A stretch of 41,554 nt of DNA from Xanthomonas cucurbitae (GCF_002939885.1 NZ_MDED01000012.1:71632-113185), one strand, 5' to 3'; positions 25,101 through 33,589 are shown, numbered from the stretch's first letter. Numbers and translations are program-made. Notes: generated from the letters alone by a model not told the origin.

Positions 25101-28100
25101 CGATGGCCGCAGCGATCGCCACCACGGTCACGGCATTGCGCGCCGAGGCGCCGTTGATTCCGTCGTTCGCGCCGTTGACCGCGCGCTTGCGTGCTCTGGT
25201 GGAGACGCTGCCGGAAGCACAGTGGCCGCCGCAGGCGTTCCTGGAAGAACTGGACGACGTCGATGCGGAGAGCGAGACCTCTGTTGCTGGTGATGCGACG
25301 GTCGAACTGACCGGCGTGGAGGATCTGTCGCAGTACCTGGATGCCGGTGCACTGCCCGCCGACGCCACCTCGCCGACGCAGCCGGCCGACCACACGCATG
25401 ACGCCGAGGTCCCTGCCGAGGCTGCGATGGCGGTGGACGAACTGGCCGAATCCGAGGCCGGCCAACACGCCACCGATGCGCTGCAGGCACCGGCGCCGGA
25501 CGATCACGACGCCCTGTCGCAGGATCAGCACGCCGACACGGCGGAGACGGCAGTCGACGACGCAGCAACTGTGCAGGGCGACGCCGTGGGCGCCGACCAC
25601 CACGACGCTGCAGCGCAGGCCCACGACGCACACGACACGCTGGCCGATGAGTCGGCGGTCGAAACCGATGCCTGGGACGCCACCGAACGACAGCCTGCCG
25701 ATGTTGCCGACGCGGCGCTGGCGCACGACGCAGCGCAGGCGCCGGCCGAACCGGCTGACACGCAGGCGCATGCCGCGTCCGATGCGGATGCTTCGTTCGT
25801 TGCGCATGACGTGGCAGCGGGCGATCCAGCTGCAGATGGGGCGGACACCCGCGTTTCCACGCCGGACACCGTCGTAGTCGACGAGCTGGCCGACGCAGAA
25901 GCCGCGCTTGGTCAGACGCAGACGCTTGCCAGCGCGGACGATGCCCACACCGTGGCCGACGACGCGACGGTCGAGAGCATCGACGCGCTGGAAGCGGTGC
26001 ACGCCGATGCCGATGTCGGCGCGCCGCTCCACTCCGATGACGTCGCCAAGCAGGCAAACGACGACGAAGCCGCAGCGTCGCACGACGCCGACGCACAGCA
26101 TGCTGCGCAGTCGGACGCCGAGGCGCACGCGGAGCAGCCGCAGTCGGAGCAGTCTGCAGCCTGGGGCGTGCCGTTCGAGGCACGCACAGACTCCGGCGAG
26201 CAGATCGAGACGACCGAATACACGGCGGTCGAGGACGCGACGCACGGCGAGCAAGTTGCCGAGATCGAGGCCGAACACGCCGACACGGCGCATGCGCCGT
26301 CCGGTCAGCATCACGACTCCGCACAGGCCGATGAGGCGCTGCCCGAGCACACCATCGCATCGGTGCAGGCGGTCGAAATGGCGCATGCGGCCGACCAGGC
26401 GGAAGAGGCGAGCGATCCGCAATCGGAGATCGCGCCCGAGTCGCATGCCGAGCCGGTCGCCAAGACCGACGCGCAGCACGCTGGCGAGCCTGCATCCATC
26501 GATGCGACAGCCACGACAGACCAGGTCGAGCACATGGAGCAGGCCGAACACGCCGATGCTGCCGAACACGATGCCTCTGCCAGCGAACACGCGGCCGAGC
26601 CGGCTGACCCTACCGCCGCGTTCAGCGCACCGGTGGAAGACGCCGCGCGTACCGATACCGGCAGCAACGACGTCGGTGCCGCGTTCGATGTGGGCCCGCT
26701 CAACTTCGATCAACTCGACGGCGAACTGGTCGACATCTTCGTCGAGGAAGGTCGCGACCTGCTGGACCACTGCGATGGCCTGATCGCCCGCATGCGCGAA
26801 GTGCCGGAAGACCGCGAGGTCCTCAACGGACTGCAGCGCGATCTGCACACGCTCAAGGGCGGTGCGCGCATGGCCGGCATCAATGCCATCGGCGACCTTG
26901 GGCACGCGATCGAATCGCTGCTGGAAGCGGTGGCGGCCAACCGCACCGACATCGACCGCGACGACGTGCGCCTGTTCGAGCGTGGTTTCGATCGCCTGCA
27001 TCAGTTGCTGACCCGTACCGGCATGCACCGCGCCGTGGCGATGCCCACCGACCTGGTGGAAACCTTCGAAACCCGTACCCGTGGCCGCGATGCCGCCCCG
27101 CCCAGCGACGCCGATGTCCGCGCGATCGCCAAGGCGTCGGTGGAGCCGGCACCGCTGTCGGCACCGGTGCCGGTGGAAGGCCAAACCGAAGAAGACTTCC
27201 TGCCGCGCGTGCAGCAGGAGCAGGTGCGCGTACGCGCCGATCTGCTCGATCGCCTGGTCAACCACGCCGGCGAAGTGGCGATCTACCGCTCGCGCCTGGA
27301 ACAGCAGCTGGGCGCGTTCCGTGGCGCCATGGGCGAACTGGATCGCACCAACGCCCGCCTGCGCGACCAGTTGCGGCGTCTGGACCTGGAGACCGAAGCG
27401 CAGATCGTGGCGCGTTACCAGCGTGAGCAGGACCAGGGCGATCGCACCTTCGATCCGCTGGAACTGGACCGCTTCTCCACCCTGCAGCAGCTCAGCCGCG
27501 CCTTGAACGAATCGGCGGCCGACTTGGGCGGTTTGCAGGGCGTGCTGGAAGATCTCTCGCGTCAGTACGACGGCCTGCTGCAACAGCAGTCGCGCGTCAG
27601 CTCCGAGCTGCAGGATGGCCTGATGCGCGCGCGCATGGTGCCGTTCGATGGCCTGGTGCCGCGGTTGCGCCGTGTGGTGCGTCAAGCCGCCAGCGACACC
27701 GGCAAGCAGGTGCATCTGCTGCTGGAAGGCACCCAGGGCGAACTGGATCGCAACGTGCTCGATCGCATGGTCGCGCCGCTGGAACACATGCTGCGCAACT
27801 CGGTCGCGCACGGGCTGGAGACGCCCGAGCAACGCCGCGATGCAGGCAAGCCGGAAGAAGGCAGCATCGCGATCCGTCTGCGCCGCGAAGGCTCGGAAAT
27901 CGTGCTGGAAGTGGCCGACGACGGCGCCGGCCTGGACCGCGAGGCGATCCGTCGCCGTGGCGAACAGCGCGGCCTGATCGAACCGGGCCAGGAGCTCAGC
28001 GATGCCGAACTCGATGGGCTGATCTTCGCCTCCGGCTTCAGCACCTCCGAGCAGGTCAGCCAGCTGGCCGGCCGTGGCGTGGGCATGGACGTGGTGCGCA

Positions 28101-29023
28101 ACGAAGTGCGTCAGCTCGGCGGCTCGGTGGACATCCACTCGGTGCGTGGCCAGGGCGTCACCTTCACCCTGCGCCTGCCGCAGACGCTGGCGGTCACCCA
28201 GGCGGTGTTCGTCCGTATTGGAGAGACCACGTTCGCGGTGCCGGTGGGGTCGGTCAGCGGTATCGGCCGCATCTCGCGCAGCCGTTACGAGTCGGGCGAG
28301 GGCGGTTACCACTACGCCGGCGAAGAGTACGTGCTGCACGACCTGGGCTCGCTGGTCGGCCAGGCTGCGGCGCGTGCCGATGGCCAGGCGCAGGTGCCGT
28401 TGCTGCTGGTGCGTGCGGGCGACCTGCGCGCCGCGGTGGCGATCGACCAGGTGCTGGGCAACCGCGAAATCGTGGTCAAGCCGGTGGGCCTGCAGATCGC
28501 CTCGGTGCCGGGTATCTATGGTGCCACCATCACCGGCGATGGTCGCGTGGTGGTGATCCTGGACGTGGCGCCGCTGGTGCGTCGTTACCTCAGCCAGCCG
28601 GCACGTCCGGCGCTGGACAGTCCCGCCGAAGCACAGCGTCAGGTGCCGCTGGTGATGGTGGTGGACGATTCGCTGACCATGCGCAAGGTCACCAGCCGTG
28701 TGCTGGAACGCCACAACCTGGATGTCAGTACCGCCCGCGATGGCGTGGAGGCACTGGAACTGCTCGAAGAGCGCGTGCCCGACCTGATGCTGCTGGACAT
28801 CGAAATGCCGCGCATGGACGGCTACGAGCTGGCCACCGCGATGCGTGCCGACCCGCGCTTCAAGGCGGTGCCGATCGTGATGATTACCTCGCGCAGTGGC
28901 GAGAAGCATCGTCAGCGCGCCTTCGAGATCGGCGTGCAGCGCTACCTGGGCAAGCCCTACCAAGAGTTGGATCTGATGCGAAACGTGTATGACCTACTGG
29001 GGATTGCCCGTGTCCGAGACTAA
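22136..29023 (+). CDS. chpA: ChpA (PilL), giant hybrid CheA-type kinase of the pilus chemosensory system
   Basis: The 2295-residue cytoplasmic kinase receives signals from PilJ and phosphorylates PilG and PilH. The N-terminal third has Hpt-like bundles: HQVQG (H52, degenerate) and a second with no histidine. After a Pro/Ala-rich linker (about 415-740) comes a canonical HTLKGSGR (H785), then HTMSGAF (H944), a long Asp/Ala/His/Glu-rich linker (about 1045-1517), and a second canonical HTLKGGAR (H1571). The CheA core follows: dimerisation helices, N box (H1884 with N1888), DDGAG (1928-1932) and GRGVGM (from 1979). A CheW domain comes next (about 2020-2150), then a receiver with D2221 in LLLDIEMPRMDG. 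GGGGG precedes the ATG at 22136. Confidence 0.95.
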   Translation: MSALRDAMSHAALGWVKPELDETLRQARNEIEYFAEEPSDTSRMRFCAGYLHQVQGTLRMVELYAPAMVAEELELLAQAVQVGEIADRDEACAMLMRGAVLLPDYLERLQNGHRDIPIVLLPLLNEIRATRGQPGLSESVLFAIDPQAGMATEAELDHARGSLSGRNRALLDTVGSAVKEELLRVKDALDLHLRTGGEIAELQTQVNDLGSVADTLGMMGLGVARNVVVQQRDALARVVDGQVQMDEGVLLDIAGALLYVDASLDDQVASLGADIGDGNEASNSATSSEVRRTVDVLAQEAIANFGTAREHFVAFIETNWDHARLAEVPHLLGEVGGALRILELPQAADYLEGVRRYVDQELIGKQRVPSGRQLDTLADAMASLEYYLEALRERRPGREEILDITRNSLETLRYWPLPSGQPSELPVGTDQPGSVVAPQQVAVGALPLAGTPEAAANDATPAAVLEWANETLVETPFAASAVHDTGAAATDTVFSFDPVTAEETVSGQAHVPFTVAPLDLSDDGAQAPGDWRLDTTEQAAPIAPSAFDPVSAEQDGHLASEAAQVSYTVDLSALEQEHAAAPVGADEAPLQIEQITLPGDADQTEAPLDFIAENEARRAQVSIEDAFSPPPAPPAPAQEPEGPFVDAAPEAQDTPSEAAAEQAPPRVQQAVVSAFDVDAASAAFLADLDAAAAQFDTERPPVSPSSSETAAEVAPAPAPASAPVPVAADAGIFGGFGDSDIDDDIRDVFLEEFDEELVNLGQLLPVWRAAPNSPDKLRTIRRVFHTLKGSGRLVGASVLGEFSWKIESMLNRVLDNSRPPSPAVVAMVGLAYEVLPQFNAALRDQGRISADLPEIQAIAERVAAGEEVYYVPAAATPATTEVAAVLADAGAPAASGGTPASVDSVLREILEAEVATHLETVNAWLQATQAAPQLATEELLRAVHTMSGAFAMTDVPEITLVTTPAESYVKRLLSASATPSPEGIDAIAAMAAAIATTVTALRAEAPLIPSFAPLTARLRALVETLPEAQWPPQAFLEELDDVDAESETSVAGDATVELTGVEDLSQYLDAGALPADATSPTQPADHTHDAEVPAEAAMAVDELAESEAGQHATDALQAPAPDDHDALSQDQHADTAETAVDDAATVQGDAVGADHHDAAAQAHDAHDTLADESAVETDAWDATERQPADVADAALAHDAAQAPAEPADTQAHAASDADASFVAHDVAAGDPAADGADTRVSTPDTVVVDELADAEAALGQTQTLASADDAHTVADDATVESIDALEAVHADADVGAPLHSDDVAKQANDDEAAASHDADAQHAAQSDAEAHAEQPQSEQSAAWGVPFEARTDSGEQIETTEYTAVEDATHGEQVAEIEAEHADTAHAPSGQHHDSAQADEALPEHTIASVQAVEMAHAADQAEEASDPQSEIAPESHAEPVAKTDAQHAGEPASIDATATTDQVEHMEQAEHADAAEHDASASEHAAEPADPTAAFSAPVEDAARTDTGSNDVGAAFDVGPLNFDQLDGELVDIFVEEGRDLLDHCDGLIARMREVPEDREVLNGLQRDLHTLKGGARMAGINAIGDLGHAIESLLEAVAANRTDIDRDDVRLFERGFDRLHQLLTRTGMHRAVAMPTDLVETFETRTRGRDAAPPSDADVRAIAKASVEPAPLSAPVPVEGQTEEDFLPRVQQEQVRVRADLLDRLVNHAGEVAIYRSRLEQQLGAFRGAMGELDRTNARLRDQLRRLDLETEAQIVARYQREQDQGDRTFDPLELDRFSTLQQLSRALNESAADLGGLQGVLEDLSRQYDGLLQQQSRVSSELQDGLMRARMVPFDGLVPRLRRVVRQAASDTGKQVHLLLEGTQGELDRNVLDRMVAPLEHMLRNSVAHGLETPEQRRDAGKPEEGSIAIRLRREGSEIVLEVADDGAGLDREAIRRRGEQRGLIEPGQELSDAELDGLIFASGFSTSEQVSQLAGRGVGMDVVRNEVRQLGGSVDIHSVRGQGVTFTLRLPQTLAVTQAVFVRIGETTFAVPVGSVSGIGRISRSRYESGEGGYHYAGEEYVLHDLGSLVGQAAARADGQAQVPLLLVRAGDLRAAVAIDQVLGNREIVVKPVGLQIASVPGIYGATITGDGRVVVILDVAPLVRRYLSQPARPALDSPAEAQRQVPLVMVVDDSLTMRKVTSRVLERHNLDVSTARDGVEALELLEERVPDLMLLDIEMPRMDGYELATAMRADPRFKAVPIVMITSRSGEKHRQRAFEIGVQRYLGKPYQELDLMRNVYDLLGIARVRD

Positions 29024-30203
29024 TGGCGCAGTGGGAACTCCGGTGGCCCTGTTGGGCCGGCCAGGGCCGGCGCGCGAGCGTCTGCGCGAAGCGCTGGCCT
29101 CGGCTGGCGCGCAGGTGGTGCTGGAAGACGACCCCGCAGCGGTGGACGTGCAGACCTTGCGCGATGCCGAACCGGTAGCGGTGCTGGTGGCGCTGGAACC
29201 GGCCATCGAAGATGCGCTCGAAGCCCTGGAGCCGGCCTTCAACCTGCCTGGCGTGACGGTGATCTTCGACGAGGCCGAACTCACGGTGCGTCGCGAGGGC
29301 TGGGAAGCGCAGCGCTGGGTGCGCCATCTGGCCGCCAAGCTGCACGGTCATGCCGACGTGTTGCCGCCAGGCACCGAAAGCGAGCCGTCGCTGCATCCCG
29401 AACCCGGCCTGGCGATCCAACCGCGGCAGCATTCGGACCTGCAGCTGGACCAGCACCTGGAAGCGGCCGCGCATGCCTTCGAAAGCGTGCCGGGCGATGC
29501 CTTGTTCGCGCAGGTCGCCAGCTCAGCCGATGACAAGCCGGCGCCAACGCTTGGCGATTCCAGTACCTGGGGCCTGGTCGATGAGGTGCAGGTGGTGACG
29601 CGCGCGCGTGCCGAGCTGGACGTGGCCGCACTGTCCACGGGCGGCCTGTCGCTGATGGACCTGGAACACACGAGTGCGCCCACCGGCGCGGTGCTGGTGA
29701 TGGCCGGCATCGGCGGGCCGGATGCGATCCGCCGGCTGCTGGCCGCGCTGCCGCCGGAGTTTCCGCGTGCCGTACTGGTGCGCATGACCCTGGACGGTGG
29801 CCAGTACGGTAACCTGGTCCGGCAGATGGGGCGCGTGTCCGCGCTGCCGGTCGATCTGGCCGAAGCCGGGCAGGTGGTGGCACCGGCCAGGGTCTACGTG
29901 CTGGCCGACGGCGTTGGCGTACAGCGGCACCAGGACGGGCTGGCCTTCGTGACGCAAAGCGACCCCGCCGGGCTGATTGCCGCGTTGCCGGCGGCCGATA
30001 GCGCCGTGCTGATGCTCAGCGGCGCCAACGAGGCGCTGGTGGACGGGGCACTGGCATTGGCTGGCCAGGGTGCCTGGTTGGCCGGTCAGTCCGCCGATGG
30101 CTGCTACGACCCTGCCGCGGCCGCCCGCCTGGCGCGCCAGGGCATCCTAATCGCCGATCCTGCGCAACTGGCACAGGCGCTGGCGCAGCGTTGGCCGGCG
30201 TAA
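29010..30203 (+). CDS. chpB: ChpB-like protein, catalytically degenerate CheB methylesterase homologue
   Basis: The 397-residue product sits where chpB lies in Pseudomonas and has CheB layout: an N-terminal receiver-like region (about 1-115) and a C-terminal methylesterase-like domain (about 228-397). Key residues are missing. The GASTGGP motif has become MAGIGGP (catalytic Ser is G233), the QHM histidine is R258 (VLVRM), and the Asp of the LTGMGxDG motif is A342 (LSGANEA). The receiver part has no clear acidic pocket or phospho-acceptor Asp. Methylesterase activity is therefore not expected. The GTG at 29010 with GGGGA upstream was preferred; an ATG at 28989 inside the chpA end is the alternative. 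It may serve as a structural or regulatory component. Confidence 0.8.
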   Translation: MSETNGAVGTPVALLGRPGPARERLREALASAGAQVVLEDDPAAVDVQTLRDAEPVAVLVALEPAIEDALEALEPAFNLPGVTVIFDEAELTVRREGWEAQRWVRHLAAKLHGHADVLPPGTESEPSLHPEPGLAIQPRQHSDLQLDQHLEAAAHAFESVPGDALFAQVASSADDKPAPTLGDSSTWGLVDEVQVVTRARAELDVAALSTGGLSLMDLEHTSAPTGAVLVMAGIGGPDAIRRLLAALPPEFPRAVLVRMTLDGGQYGNLVRQMGRVSALPVDLAEAGQVVAPARVYVLADGVGVQRHQDGLAFVTQSDPAGLIAALPAADSAVLMLSGANEALVDGALALAGQGAWLAGQSADGCYDPAAAARLARQGILIADPAQLAQALAQRWPA

Positions 30204-30236
30204 GCCCGGCCCCTTCTTTCAGACCGGAACCGTGCC

Positions 30237-30716
30237 ATGAGCTACGCCAATAACGACGAAATCCGCGGCGTCCTGATCCAGGCAGGCAACGAGCGCGTGC
30301 TGCTCCCCAACGCCACGGTGGCCGAGGTAATGTCGCGGGTGGCGGTGGAAGCGCTGGCGGACATGCCGCGCTGGGTGGTGGGCCGTATCGACTGGTATGG
30401 CTGGAAGGTGCCGCTGCTGTCGTTCGCGCGCCTGAGCGGGTTGGGCGAAGAGCCGGCCGCACTCAACAACAAGGTGATCGTGCTGAAGGCGCTGGGCGGC
30501 AATCCCGCGCTGCCGTACTTTGCCCTGCTCACCGCCTCGTTTCCTCAGCTGATCTCGGTGCCGCGCGACGGCCTGCTGGCCGACGCATCCGAAGACGCAC
30601 TACCGGACGGCGTGTACATGCGCGTGCTGCTGGGCGAGCAGAGCGCACTGTTGCCAAACCTGGATGCCATCGAGGCACAGGTTGCGCAGGCGTTGGCGAC
30701 TGCCGACGCCGCCTGA
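30237..30716 (+). CDS. chpC: ChpC-like CheW-domain coupling protein
   Basis: This 159-residue protein is a second CheW-type adaptor, last in the chemosensory operon. It has the CheW pattern of a strand-rich start (GVLIQAGNERVLLPNATVAEVM), a central RWVVGRIDWYGWKVPLLSFARL, and a closing DGVYMRVLLGEQSALLPNLDAIE. ChpC in Pseudomonas is thought to bring further receptors to ChpA. It starts 33 nt after the chpB-like gene, on the same strand. The assignment as ChpC rests on domain and position. Confidence 0.88.
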   Translation: MSYANNDEIRGVLIQAGNERVLLPNATVAEVMSRVAVEALADMPRWVVGRIDWYGWKVPLLSFARLSGLGEEPAALNNKVIVLKALGGNPALPYFALLTASFPQLISVPRDGLLADASEDALPDGVYMRVLLGEQSALLPNLDAIEAQVAQALATADAA

Positions 30717-30897
30717 CCGGCATGCGCGCAAGCGCCGGGTACATCGCCGCGTGGATAGGGCGGGCCGCTGCAGTCGAACCGGTGAGGATGGTTCTTTCCA
30801 ACCGCTGTCTGGATGCCTGGTCGGCGGGCGCCGCCACGGGCTGCCACGCAGGGGGCGCAGGTGCCTGCACACGGCGTCGCGCCGACCCGGGCACACG

Positions 30898-31473
30898 ATG
30901 AGCTTGCCCACCTTCGCACCGCAGCGGCATGCCGGTGGCGTTGCGCTGTGCGACCTGGCCGGCGTCGATCCGGCGGCGGTGGCCGACTATCACGTGCGCA
31001 ATCGCGCGCACCTGGCCGATGCGATGCCACTGCGGCCAACCGCGTTCTACACCGTAGAAGGCTGGCGCAGGTTGTGCATTGCCTATCGCAGCGCGGTGCC
31101 AGGCGAACGCGAACTGCAACTGGTGCTGCTGACCGGGCAGCAGGTGATCGGCACGGTGGGATTCACCCAGATTCAGCGCGGTGCGTTGCAGGCCTGCCAT
31201 CTGGGCTATGGACTGGACGCCGCCTGGCAGGGCCGTGGCCTGATGCAGTGGGCCGCCGCACAAGGCATTGCGTTCGTGTTCGGTCCATTGAGATTGCACC
31301 GGGTGATGGCGCAATACGTGCCGGAGAACGTGCGCAGCGCACAGGTGTTGGCACGGCTGGGTTTCCAGATCGAAGGCCGCGCGCGGCGTTATCTGCAGTT
31401 GAACGGGGTGTGGCGCGACCATGTGCTGACCAGCCTGTTGCGCGACGATGACGAGCAGACGGCGGTCGAGTGA
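30898..31473 (+). CDS. GNAT acetyltransferase, RimJ/RimL-like
   Basis: The 191-residue product has the GNAT fold of the ribosomal-protein N-acetyltransferase group. The acetyl-CoA site is in LGYGLDAAWQGRGLMQWAAA, followed by the family's LHRVMAQYVPENVRSAQVLARLGF and a C-terminal GVWRDHVLTSLL. The N-terminal PLRPTAFYTVEGW segment also fits. It would acetylate protein N-termini or small amines in the cytoplasm; the substrate cannot be told. The ATG at 30898 was chosen because residues upstream in this frame do not look like family sequence. No ribosome binding site is clear. Confidence 0.85.
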   Translation: MSLPTFAPQRHAGGVALCDLAGVDPAAVADYHVRNRAHLADAMPLRPTAFYTVEGWRRLCIAYRSAVPGERELQLVLLTGQQVIGTVGFTQIQRGALQACHLGYGLDAAWQGRGLMQWAAAQGIAFVFGPLRLHRVMAQYVPENVRSAQVLARLGFQIEGRARRYLQLNGVWRDHVLTSLLRDDDEQTAVE

Positions 31474-31694
31474 GGTGGCGGTGGGGCAGGCGTGTCCGGC
31501 GCATGGGCGAACCTGCAGCAACCCGATGAGTGCAGCGCGTTGCAGGGCCAGGCGGCCAGTGCTGCGCATTGGCCGTTGTGCCTGGATCCGCATCCACGCA
31601 GGCCGCCAGGCGGTTTATCTGCAGGCCGTGCTGCCGCATCATGGCAAGCTGCCGCCTGGTGCGCGGCAGTCGTTTTGGTCATGGAGTCGCCTGG

Positions 31695-32759
31695 ATGATT
31701 CAACGCCGTGGTTTTCTCAAGAGCGCCACCCTGGGCGCCATCGCTTCCGGCCTGGCCGGGTGGGGCGCGCGTGCGCAGGCCGCGGCCGCAGGCACGGCGG
31801 CGGTACGTCCTTCGGCATTGCCCAAAGGTCAGGCACGGGTGATTTCCACCTGGGATTTTGGCGTGGCCGCCAATCAGGCCGCGTGGAAGATCCTGAGCGC
31901 CGGTGGCATGGCGCTGGATGCGGTGGAGGCCGGCGTGCGCGTGCCCGAAGCGGACCCGAACAATCCGACGGTGGGCCTGGGCGGGTATCCGGATCGCGAT
32001 GGGCGGGTGACGCTGGACGCCTGCATCATGGATCACCTGGGCAATTGTGGCGCGGTGGCATCGCTGGAAGACGTGGTGCATGCCATTTCGGTGGCGCGCG
32101 CGGTGATGGAAAAGACCCCGCATGTGATGCTGGTGGGCGACGGCGCGCGGCAGTTCGCACTTGCGCAGGGCTTTCCGCAAACCAGGTTGTTGACGCCGAG
32201 TTCCGAAGCGGCGTGGAAGCAATGGTTGAAGACCTCCCAGTATTCGCCCGAGGCCAATGTGGAAAACCGCGCCTGGCGTGATGCCAAGCTGCCCGGCGGC
32301 AAGGACAACCACGACACCATCGGCATGCTGGCGCTGGATGCGCACGGCAATCTGTCCGGTGCGTGCACCACCAGCGGCATGGCGTGGAAGATGCACGGGC
32401 GGGTGGGCGACAGCCCGATCATCGGCGCCGGCCTGTATGTGGACAACGAGGTGGGCGGCGCGACCTCTACCGGCGTGGGCGAAGAGGTGATCCGCAATGT
32501 CGGCAGCTTTGCAGTGGTGGAAATGATGCGCCAGGGCAAGTCGCCGGCCGATGCCTGCCGCGAGGTGGTGATGCGGCTGATCCGGCGCAAACCGGAGCTG
32601 ACGCGCACGCTGCAGGTGGGGTTCCTGGCGATGAACACGCGTGGCGAGGTGGGCGCCTTTGCGATCCAGAAGGGCTTCAGCTATGCGGTCTGCGATGCGC
32701 AACGGCAGGATCTGCTGGTGCCCGGCGACAGCCACTACACCACCGAGCCGGCCGCATGA
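31695..32759 (+). CDS. N4-(beta-N-acetylglucosaminyl)-L-asparaginase family Ntn-hydrolase
   Basis: This 354-residue precursor belongs to the glycosylasparaginase family, which cleaves the bond between GlcNAc and asparagine after self-processing. The autocleavage site is D207-T208 in GKDNHDTIGMLAL; T208 would become the N-terminal nucleophile of the beta subunit. The family's GGYPDRDGRVTLDACIMD and GDSPIIGAGLYVDNEVG stretches are present. The N-terminus has a twin-arginine-like signal (QRRGFLKSATLGAIASGLAG) ending near ARAQA, so export to the periplasm is likely, possibly folded. GGAG lies 10 nt before the ATG. The stop overlaps the cutC start (ATGA). Confidence 0.92.
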   Translation: MIQRRGFLKSATLGAIASGLAGWGARAQAAAAGTAAVRPSALPKGQARVISTWDFGVAANQAAWKILSAGGMALDAVEAGVRVPEADPNNPTVGLGGYPDRDGRVTLDACIMDHLGNCGAVASLEDVVHAISVARAVMEKTPHVMLVGDGARQFALAQGFPQTRLLTPSSEAAWKQWLKTSQYSPEANVENRAWRDAKLPGGKDNHDTIGMLALDAHGNLSGACTTSGMAWKMHGRVGDSPIIGAGLYVDNEVGGATSTGVGEEVIRNVGSFAVVEMMRQGKSPADACREVVMRLIRRKPELTRTLQVGFLAMNTRGEVGAFAIQKGFSYAVCDAQRQDLLVPGDSHYTTEPAA

Positions 32760-33487
32760 GTGCGTTGGGCCTGGAAGTGGCCGCCGATTCGGTGGCATCG
32801 GCCGTGGCTGCGCAGGACGGCGGGGCGATGCGGGTGGAGTTGTGCGGGGGGCTGGATGGCGGCGGGTTGACGCCGTCGTTCGGCACGTTGGCGGTGGTGC
32901 GCGCGCGCTTGCGGATTCCGCTGTATGTGCTGATCCGGCCGCGTGTGGGCGACTTCGTGTTCAGTGCCGATGAAGTGGAGGCGATGCGCCGCGACGTGCA
33001 GCAGTGCGTGGCGCTGGGCTGCGATGGCGTGGTGCTGGGTGCGCTGGATCGCGATGGACAGGTCGATAGGGTCACGATGCGCGTGTTGATCGAGGCGGCC
33101 GGCCCGCTGGGCGTGACCTTCCATCGTGCGATCGACGTCAGTGCCGAGCCCGCGCGCGCGCTGGAAGATGCGATCGCGCTGGGCTGCGAACGCGTGCTGA
33201 CCTCCGGTGCACGCGCCAGCGCCATCGAGGGCGTGGACGTCATCGCCGCGCTGGTGCGGCAGGCCGCCGGTCGCATCGGCATCATGCCCGGCGCCGGACT
33301 CTCCGAGCACAACCTCTGCATGGTACGGCAGCGCACCGGTGCCCACGAATTCCATGCTTCGGCGCGTGGCATGATCGCCGCCCAGGTGTCGTCTCCGCAC
33401 CCGTATATCCGCGATCTGGGCGGAGACTATCAGCGTACCGATATCGTGCGGGTACGACGGATGGTGGACGCGTTGCAGCAAGAGTGA
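32756..33487 (+). CDS. cutC: CutC family protein
   Basis: This 243-residue TIM-barrel protein is of the CutC family, historically tied to copper homeostasis, though the biochemical role is unsettled. Family segments are MRVELCGGLDGGGLTPSFG, IPLYVLIRPRVGDFVFS, VLGALDRDGQVD, VTFHRAIDV and RVLTSGARASAIEG. The C-terminus has GIMPGAGLSEHN and EFHASARG. The ATG at 32756 overlaps the stop of the asparaginase gene, so the two are translationally coupled. Nothing nearby points to copper. Confidence 0.93.
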   Translation: MSALGLEVAADSVASAVAAQDGGAMRVELCGGLDGGGLTPSFGTLAVVRARLRIPLYVLIRPRVGDFVFSADEVEAMRRDVQQCVALGCDGVVLGALDRDGQVDRVTMRVLIEAAGPLGVTFHRAIDVSAEPARALEDAIALGCERVLTSGARASAIEGVDVIAALVRQAAGRIGIMPGAGLSEHNLCMVRQRTGAHEFHASARGMIAAQVSSPHPYIRDLGGDYQRTDIVRVRRMVDALQQE

Positions 33488-33589
33488 AACACGTGCAAAG
33501 GGTCGTTTCGCCAAAGTAGGCGCTGCCTGATTTGCTCAAGCACAATCACAGCAATGCTTGATTGGCCGCTCTGCATGTCGCGTTTGCCG

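Noticed and set aside
25300..26600. Repeated short strings that at first look like a tandem DNA repeat or CRISPR-like array
   Set aside because: They come from biased amino-acid use inside the open chpA frame; there are no identical repeats of fixed length with unique spacers.
24425..28963. 1512-codon open frame on the minus strand opposite chpA
   Set aside because: It is a codon-bias shadow of a high-GC gene: the plus-strand product has full CheA domains, while the minus product is a low-complexity His/Arg/Gly/Ala mix with no domain.
30717..30897. Possible small gene between the chpC-like gene and the acetyltransferase
   Set aside because: Short frames exist but have no ribosome binding site and no recognisable sequence; I see nothing convincing in this gap.
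31474..31694. Possible small gene between the acetyltransferase and asparaginase genes
   Set aside because: The open frames here are extensions of the asparaginase frame or random; no signal was found apart from the likely promoter region.
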